Below are positions 59,234-64,000 of a stretch of DNA of 64,000 bases, one piece after another. The position numbers were made by a program, and so were the translations under genes. The stretch covers positions 26,138-90,137 of the forward strand of contig JAGBSO010000029.1 in assembly GCA_017631795.1 (NCBI GenBank), given 5' to 3'. How positions within the stretch are numbered: position 1 is the first letter of the stretch; each line of letters starts with the position of its first letter. A model generated the notes under the pieces. It saw only the letters and a program-made list of their open reading frames with translations. It did no database searches and had not been told where the DNA came from. The DNA comes from Clostridia bacterium (GTDB taxonomy: Bacteria > Bacillota > Clostridia > Oscillospirales > Acutalibacteraceae).

Positions 59234-61453
59234 ATGACTGAAATTACGGGTTTTTCGGTTTATTTTAATTCTGATGAAGAAAAAAAAGCCGCATTGATTC
59301 TTGCGGAAGAAACAGAAAAACGTTTCTCATTCACTCCTGAGCTTAACACCCATTCCTGTTTCACCGTTACATTTGCACAGTCTGATTCAAAAAACAGGGA
59401 CTGTTATTCAATTGAAACAAAAAACAACTCAATAACAATTTCTGCAAAGGGAATCAGAGGCTTTATGTACGGCATGGGACTTCTGCTGAGAAAAACTCAG
59501 TTCAGCGGCAACAGAATTTTTCTGACAGAAGACATCAGCGGCGATTATTCGCCTTTTATGCAGATAAGAGGTCATCAGCTTGGCTGGAGAACAACTGCAA
59601 ATTCATACGAAGCATGGACAGTTGATGAGTATATACAATATATAAAGGAACTCATGTTTTTCGGTTGCAATATTTTTGAGCATACCGTTTTTGACGACAA
59701 ACCCGAAAACAGAAACAGACTCATGAAATATTCTCAGGCAGATTTCACAAGAGAACTCTGCGAAAAAGCAAAAGAGCTTGATATTGATGTTTCATTCTGG
59801 TATCCCAACGACGAAAAAGAACTCGGCGAAAGCGTAAATAACAGAGTTGATTTCTTCAGCAATCTGACAAATGCGCAGGTTTACTTCCCTCCAGGAGGTG
59901 ACCCCGGTGAATTTGAAGCAGATGAATTCATAAACAGAACCATTGAAATTTCAAAGGCTGTCAAAAAAATTCATCCCGACCTGAAAGTATACCCGTCTGC
60001 TCAATCTCCCCACGGATTCGGCAACTGGGGCGATGTTTTCATAAATGAGATGGAAAAACTGCCCGATGAAATCGACGGTGTCATCACAGGCCCAAACTGT
60101 GCAATGCCTCTTCATGAGCTGAGAAAACGTCTGCCCATGAAATACCCCATCAGACTTTATCCCGACATCACCCACAATGTCAGATGCGAATATCCCGTGC
60201 ATTTTGACCGTGATGACTGGCACTACGCACTCACATCAACACTCAGCCGTGAAGCAATCAATCCCAGACCCACCGAATACAGAAAAATCCACCGACTCAC
60301 AAGACAGTATATCATCGGCAGTGTTTCCTATTCCGAAGGCATCAGCGACGATATAAACAAAATGGTCTGGAGTGACATGGATTTCTTCCCCGATGCGGAA
60401 CTTTCCGAGACTCTTGCCGATTATTCAAGACTTTTCTTCCCCGGTGCAGACGTGAAAAAAGCTGTCAGCGGAATACTAGGTCTTGAGAAAAACTGGGAAG
60501 GTGACCCTGCAGAAAATCCCCACATCGAGACAACTCTTTTCTTCTTTGAAAGCATGGCAGAAGAAAATCCCGGGCTTCTTGAAAATGCAAGATTTCTCAT
60601 GTGTCTTTTCAGAGCAAAATGCGATATGCTTGTAAAAACAAGACGTGTCACAGAGCTTGAGCTTATCAGAAAAGCTAAAAAAGCAATGCGCAACATGAAT
60701 CTCAGCGAAGCTGAAAATATACTTTCAACTCCCTTTGACAAAGCCTATAATCAGCTCCGTGATGAGATTTTTGCAATCGGAAAAACTCTGTTTGAAAAAG
60801 TCGGTCTTCAGCTTGATGTTGAAAACTACTGTGCAAACAGCTGGGAAAGAGGCGCAACGCTTGAAACCATTGACAATCCCGTAACCGACAGACTTTATCT
60901 GCTGAACAGACTTGAATACGCCAAGGGGCTTGAAACTGCAGAAAAAGAGCGTTTCATCACTTCCCTGCTTGACAGGAACAAGACAAACAAGGATGAATAT
61001 TATTATTCATTTACAGAAAACAGTTTCACTGAACTTGGCATACCTCAGGAGCCTTATTTCTATATGGATTTCCAGGGTGACAGACCGAATGTGAACAACG
61101 GCAGTATCCCCATGTCAATGCTCAAAGTTTTTGACCATTACAGTTTCCGCATGAAAACAGGCGGTCTCACCGGCAGAAATTATGACCTGATACTCAACAT
61201 AAAACCGAGATACAGAGACGAAGTGACCGATTTCACTATAAAAATCAACGGCAATATTCTTTATCAGGGCAGACAATACGGCGGTACAAGAGATGAAAAA
61301 AGAGAAAATGAACTCTCTGCACCGGGATTTGAAATGCAGGTTTACCGCATACCCGATGAATTCATCGAAAACGGCTGTATCGAGCTTGAAATCACCGAAC
61401 CGAAAATCGGAATCATGCTCAGCGAAATTTTTATAAAACCTAATAATCAGTAA
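59234..61453 (+). CDS. Large glycosidase-like protein of uncertain family
   Basis: A 739-residue intracellular protein with no signal peptide. The first 110 residues resemble the small alpha/beta domain found before the barrel of GH20, GH67 and GH84 enzymes (SAKGIRGFMYGMGLLLRK). A TIM-barrel-like region follows: MQIRGHQLGWRTTANSYEAW, VDEYIQYIKELMFFGCNIF, then VSFWYPNDEKELGES and KVYPSAQSPHGFGNW. The next part is helical, and the C-terminal 130 residues form a beta sandwich (FRMKTGGLTGRNYDLILNI). It probably acts on amino sugars or uronides, but I could not place catalytic residues with certainty. Start: ATG 59234 with GGTGGG eight bases upstream. Confidence 0.65.
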   Translation: MTEITGFSVYFNSDEEKKAALILAEETEKRFSFTPELNTHSCFTVTFAQSDSKNRDCYSIETKNNSITISAKGIRGFMYGMGLLLRKTQFSGNRIFLTEDISGDYSPFMQIRGHQLGWRTTANSYEAWTVDEYIQYIKELMFFGCNIFEHTVFDDKPENRNRLMKYSQADFTRELCEKAKELDIDVSFWYPNDEKELGESVNNRVDFFSNLTNAQVYFPPGGDPGEFEADEFINRTIEISKAVKKIHPDLKVYPSAQSPHGFGNWGDVFINEMEKLPDEIDGVITGPNCAMPLHELRKRLPMKYPIRLYPDITHNVRCEYPVHFDRDDWHYALTSTLSREAINPRPTEYRKIHRLTRQYIIGSVSYSEGISDDINKMVWSDMDFFPDAELSETLADYSRLFFPGADVKKAVSGILGLEKNWEGDPAENPHIETTLFFFESMAEENPGLLENARFLMCLFRAKCDMLVKTRRVTELELIRKAKKAMRNMNLSEAENILSTPFDKAYNQLRDEIFAIGKTLFEKVGLQLDVENYCANSWERGATLETIDNPVTDRLYLLNRLEYAKGLETAEKERFITSLLDRNKTNKDEYYYSFTENSFTELGIPQEPYFYMDFQGDRPNVNNGSIPMSMLKVFDHYSFRMKTGGLTGRNYDLILNIKPRYRDEVTDFTIKINGNILYQGRQYGGTRDEKRENELSAPGFEMQVYRIPDEFIENGCIELEITEPKIGIMLSEIFIKPNNQ

Positions 61454-61456
61454 AAG

Positions 61457-61485
61457 AAAAAGGAGCTGTGCAAGCTCCTTTTTTT
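61457..61485 (+). terminator. Terminator of the 59234 gene
   Basis: Stem AAAAAGGAGCT / AGCTCCTTTTT with loop GTGCA, followed by more T. Confidence 0.88.
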
Positions 61486-61500
61486 GCGGTATACGGCAGA

Positions 61501-64000
61501 TTACTTTTTCTTTTTTCTTTTGAAAAAGCTGAAAAGACCTTTCTTTTTGGGCATTTCTGAATTTTCAAGTTCAGTTAATTCATCTTCCCAATCTAATTCA
61601 TCTTCCCAATCTAATTCATCTTCCCAATCTAATTTATCTTCAAAATCTAATTCATCTTCCCAATCGCTTATAAAAAAACTGAAGAGTCCTTTTTTTTCCC
61701 GATTTTCAAGTTTATGTAATTCAACTTTTAACTCTTTGATAAAAGTACGGTACCGTTCAATATGTGTATTTTCATAAAGCATTTCGGCAATTTGCAGCGC
61801 CTTGCCCAGATATTCTTTTGCTTTTTCCTTATCCGTTAATTTATGAGTTGCAATGTTATGCAGATTTGTTGCCAAATCATCATAAGCCTCGACCGTCTGC
61901 AATTCAGAAGTGAGTTGTTCCGTAATCCTCAGACTCTTTTCATAAAACTCCAGTGCTTTGCTGAGATTTTTTCTGCCTCTGAGAGAGCTGTATGTATTAC
62001 CGAGATTATTATAACTTATCGCCAGATTTCTTAAACTCTCTGCAGTTTTCTGCTCAGAAGCGAGTTGTTCCGTAATTTCCAGACTCATTTTATAAAAATC
62101 TAAAGCTTTGTCAAGATTTTTGGGACCAAAGAAAGAGAGATACGTCTTACCGAGATTCTCATAACTTATCGACAGGTCTCTTAAACTCTGAGCAGTTTTT
62201 TGTTCAAAAGCGAGCTGTTCCGCGATTTTCAAGCACTTTTCATAAAATTCCAGCGCTTTGCTGAAATTTGCCATCCAACTACCAGTGCTGTATATATCAC
62301 CAATATTTCTGTAACTTCTCAACAGCGATCTTAAACTATCTGCTGTCGATTGGTCATTTACAATCAACTCGCTTATCTTCAGACTCTTTGCATAAAACTC
62401 TAATGCTTTCATGAGATTTCCTCTGTCTTCGCCAAATGTTCTGCTTTCGAATGATCCGTGAGATCCGAGAGAAAGGTATGTATCACCGAGTCTATCATAA
62501 CTTATCGACAGATCTTTTAAACTCTGAGCAGTTTTCTGCTCAGAAGCGAGCTGTTCAAAGATTTTAAGACTCTTTTCATAAAACTCCAGCGCTTTGCTGA
62601 GATTTTCACTGCCGCCGAGAGAGCTGTATATATCACCGAGATTATTATAACTTACCGACAGATTTCTTAATCTATCTGCAGTTTTTTGCTCTGAAGCAAG
62701 TTGTTCATTGATTTGAAGGCTCTTTTCATAAATTTCCCGTGCTTTGATAAGATTTTCTCTGCCATCAAGAGAAATATATATATTACCAAGGCTATTGCAA
62801 CATATCGCCAGAACTCTTAAACTCTGAGCGGTTTTCTGTTCAGAAGCAAACTGTTCACTGATTTTCATTCCTTTTTCAAAAAAGTCCAGAGCTTTGCGGA
62901 GATTTTCCATACCGCCAAGATCGCTGTATACATCACCGAGGCTAATGCAACTTATCGACAGATAACCTAAATTCGCTGTCATGCTCTGTTCTGAAGTAAG
63001 CTGTTCGCTTATTTTCAGACACTTTTCATAAAACTCCAATGCTTTGCAGAGATTTTCTCTTCCTCCGAGAGATCTGTATGTGTCACCAAGATATCTGTAA
63101 CTTTTCCAAAGATCACTTAAACTGTTTTCAGTTTGCTGCTCTGATGCAAGCTTTTCGCTGATTTCCACACCCTTTTGATAAAACTCTAATGATTTTTGCA
63201 TATTTTCATTACTGCCAAGAATTTTATATATACGACCGAGTTTATTACAACTTGATAACGATAATTCTAATGCATCTGTTGATTCATATTCACAAAAAAT
63301 TTGTTCTCCTATTTTTAAACACTTATCATAATATTGCAAAGCTTCTATAAGATTATCTATATCACCAATTAATACGCATATATCACCATACGAACAATAA
63401 GCTTTCCACAATTCTCTTAAAACAATAACTGTTATTTCCTCATCAGCCATTTTTTCTGAACATTTTACGTATACTGAAAAAATATTCTTCTGAACATTCA
63501 GTTCATCAAGTGACCCCTTAAACTTTTCATCCACATAAAGATAAATGAATTCTATCAGATAAAAGTATCCGCCATATGAAAGAGATTCATCAAGCAGATC
63601 GCAGATCCATTTACCTTTATCTTCCATACAGCAATCATATGTATCTTTTGCGGCATTGTTAATAAATGTTTTGGCATCTGCATATTCATACTCTTTCACA
63701 TAATCTGCGAAAAACTGTTTGTCATCTGCTTTGATGCAATGATATATGATTTCTGCTGTTTTTACCGGGTCGGTTTCGGGGAGAGTTTTTAAATGCTCCA
63801 GAATTTCCTTGTGTTTCTGCTGTTCGTTTTCACAAACTTCTCTGAAGCCTGCACGGATACTCTTATGAGTGAAATCATATCTGCCGTCATCACGGAGCAT
63901 AAAACTGTCGCTCATGTAAGCGATGAAATGAGTGAAATCAACCGTATCCCAGTCTTCACCAACAAGGTTTTCAAGGTCCTGCGGTCTGAGACCGTGACGA
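61501..64000 (-). CDS. STAND/NACHT-like protein with TPR repeats, C-terminal part
   Basis: The frame runs off the right edge without a start, so at least 833 residues are seen. The first visible residues, GLRPQDLENLVGEDWDTVDF and FMLRDDGRYDFTHKSIRAGF, resemble the winged-helix end of NACHT/AAA STAND ATPases, so an NTPase domain probably lies beyond the window. About eleven TPR-like units of roughly 50 residues follow, each like ALEFYEKSLKIFEQLASEQ with a LGDTYSSLGG turn (kinesin-light-chain type). The tail has WEDELD repeats and two copies of KKGLFSFF, ending in KRKKKK. STAND-TPR proteins sense ligands, some in phage defence; that role is inference. No effector domain is in view. Confidence 0.72.
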   Translation of the reverse strand, partial: RHGLRPQDLENLVGEDWDTVDFTHFIAYMSDSFMLRDDGRYDFTHKSIRAGFREVCENEQQKHKEILEHLKTLPETDPVKTAEIIYHCIKADDKQFFADYVKEYEYADAKTFINNAAKDTYDCCMEDKGKWICDLLDESLSYGGYFYLIEFIYLYVDEKFKGSLDELNVQKNIFSVYVKCSEKMADEEITVIVLRELWKAYCSYGDICVLIGDIDNLIEALQYYDKCLKIGEQIFCEYESTDALELSLSSCNKLGRIYKILGSNENMQKSLEFYQKGVEISEKLASEQQTENSLSDLWKSYRYLGDTYRSLGGRENLCKALEFYEKCLKISEQLTSEQSMTANLGYLSISCISLGDVYSDLGGMENLRKALDFFEKGMKISEQFASEQKTAQSLRVLAICCNSLGNIYISLDGRENLIKAREIYEKSLQINEQLASEQKTADRLRNLSVSYNNLGDIYSSLGGSENLSKALEFYEKSLKIFEQLASEQKTAQSLKDLSISYDRLGDTYLSLGSHGSFESRTFGEDRGNLMKALEFYAKSLKISELIVNDQSTADSLRSLLRSYRNIGDIYSTGSWMANFSKALEFYEKCLKIAEQLAFEQKTAQSLRDLSISYENLGKTYLSFFGPKNLDKALDFYKMSLEITEQLASEQKTAESLRNLAISYNNLGNTYSSLRGRKNLSKALEFYEKSLRITEQLTSELQTVEAYDDLATNLHNIATHKLTDKEKAKEYLGKALQIAEMLYENTHIERYRTFIKELKVELHKLENREKKGLFSFFISDWEDELDFEDKLDWEDELDWEDELDWEDELTELENSEMPKKKGLFSFFKRKKKK
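61581..61670. repeat. 18-bp tandem repeat within the STAND/TPR gene
   Basis: Five head-to-tail units of CATCTTCCCAATCTAATT; units 1-3 are identical, unit 4 is diverged and unit 5 is partly changed. On the coding strand it encodes acidic DELDWE units. It is in frame, so copy number could vary without a frameshift. Confidence 0.85.

Noticed and set aside
61581..61670. CRISPR-like array
   Set aside because: The units are contiguous, without spacers, in frame and within a coding region; it is a coding tandem repeat.

Overview
The window looks like the chromosome of an anaerobic, gut-dwelling Clostridia, probably in the Ruminococcaceae/Oscillospiraceae area. It is AT-rich. It carries the spore-associated ytfI-ytfJ pair, ScpA/ScpB, a reverse rubrerythrin under a PerR-type repressor, the GGGtGRT/IscU-like pair of anaerobic Firmicutes, a bile salt hydrolase, several dockerin-type secreted proteins and plant-glycan enzymes. 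SigmaA promoters are strikingly uniform: most are TTGACA-like boxes 17 nt from a TATAAT-like box, often preceded by TGC. No phage, transposase, rRNA or CRISPR array is visible. || Layout. (1) 1-12065, minus strand: fourteen genes with gaps of at most 33 nt, apparently one long operon: aminotransferase, ispF, cdaA, cdaR, a propeller-like lipoprotein, an OmpR-type two-component pair, DUF1385, prmC, site-2 protease, scpA, scpB, DUF2953 and gerW (cut by the window edge). It links c-di-AMP synthesis, envelope sensing, translation termination and chromosome condensation. (2) 12.3-21.3 kb: tRNA-Thr and tRNA-Tyr, small acidic and membrane proteins, a PBP-like protein, a MATE exporter divergent from a bile salt hydrolase, YgjV and a GH36 enzyme. 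(3) 21.3-25.4 kb: EamA permease, MscL with a zinc-ribbon tail, DUF1846, and corA behind a structured leader that contains a short candidate leader peptide. (4) 25.4-32.2 kb: a dockerin protein, the highly expressed IscU-like/GGGtGRT pair, lipoproteins and nadE. (5) 32.2-45.3 kb: beta-helix protein, GNAT next to a rubrerythrin remnant, LRR-MFS pair, reverse rubrerythrin and PerR, GH43 enzyme, GPH sugar transporter, HAD phosphatase and ligA. (6) 45.4-49.3 kb: histidine phosphatase, then a cysteine desulfurase-thiI pair. (7) 49.3-54.4 kb: a seven-gene operon of an ECF sigma factor, its membrane anti-sigma factor and five exported dockerin proteins. (8) 54.5-64 kb: PHP phosphoesterase, EF-G-like GTPase, cyclophilin, XRE regulator, a large glycosidase-like protein, and the C-terminal part of a STAND-like/TPR protein that runs off the right edge. 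|| The two most promising systems are the corA leader (leader peptide plus two mutually exclusive hairpins, one hiding the corA ribosome site) and the self-contained ECF/anti-sigma/dockerin operon with its ECF-type autoregulatory promoter. Both are inferences from sequence and need comparative and experimental tests.
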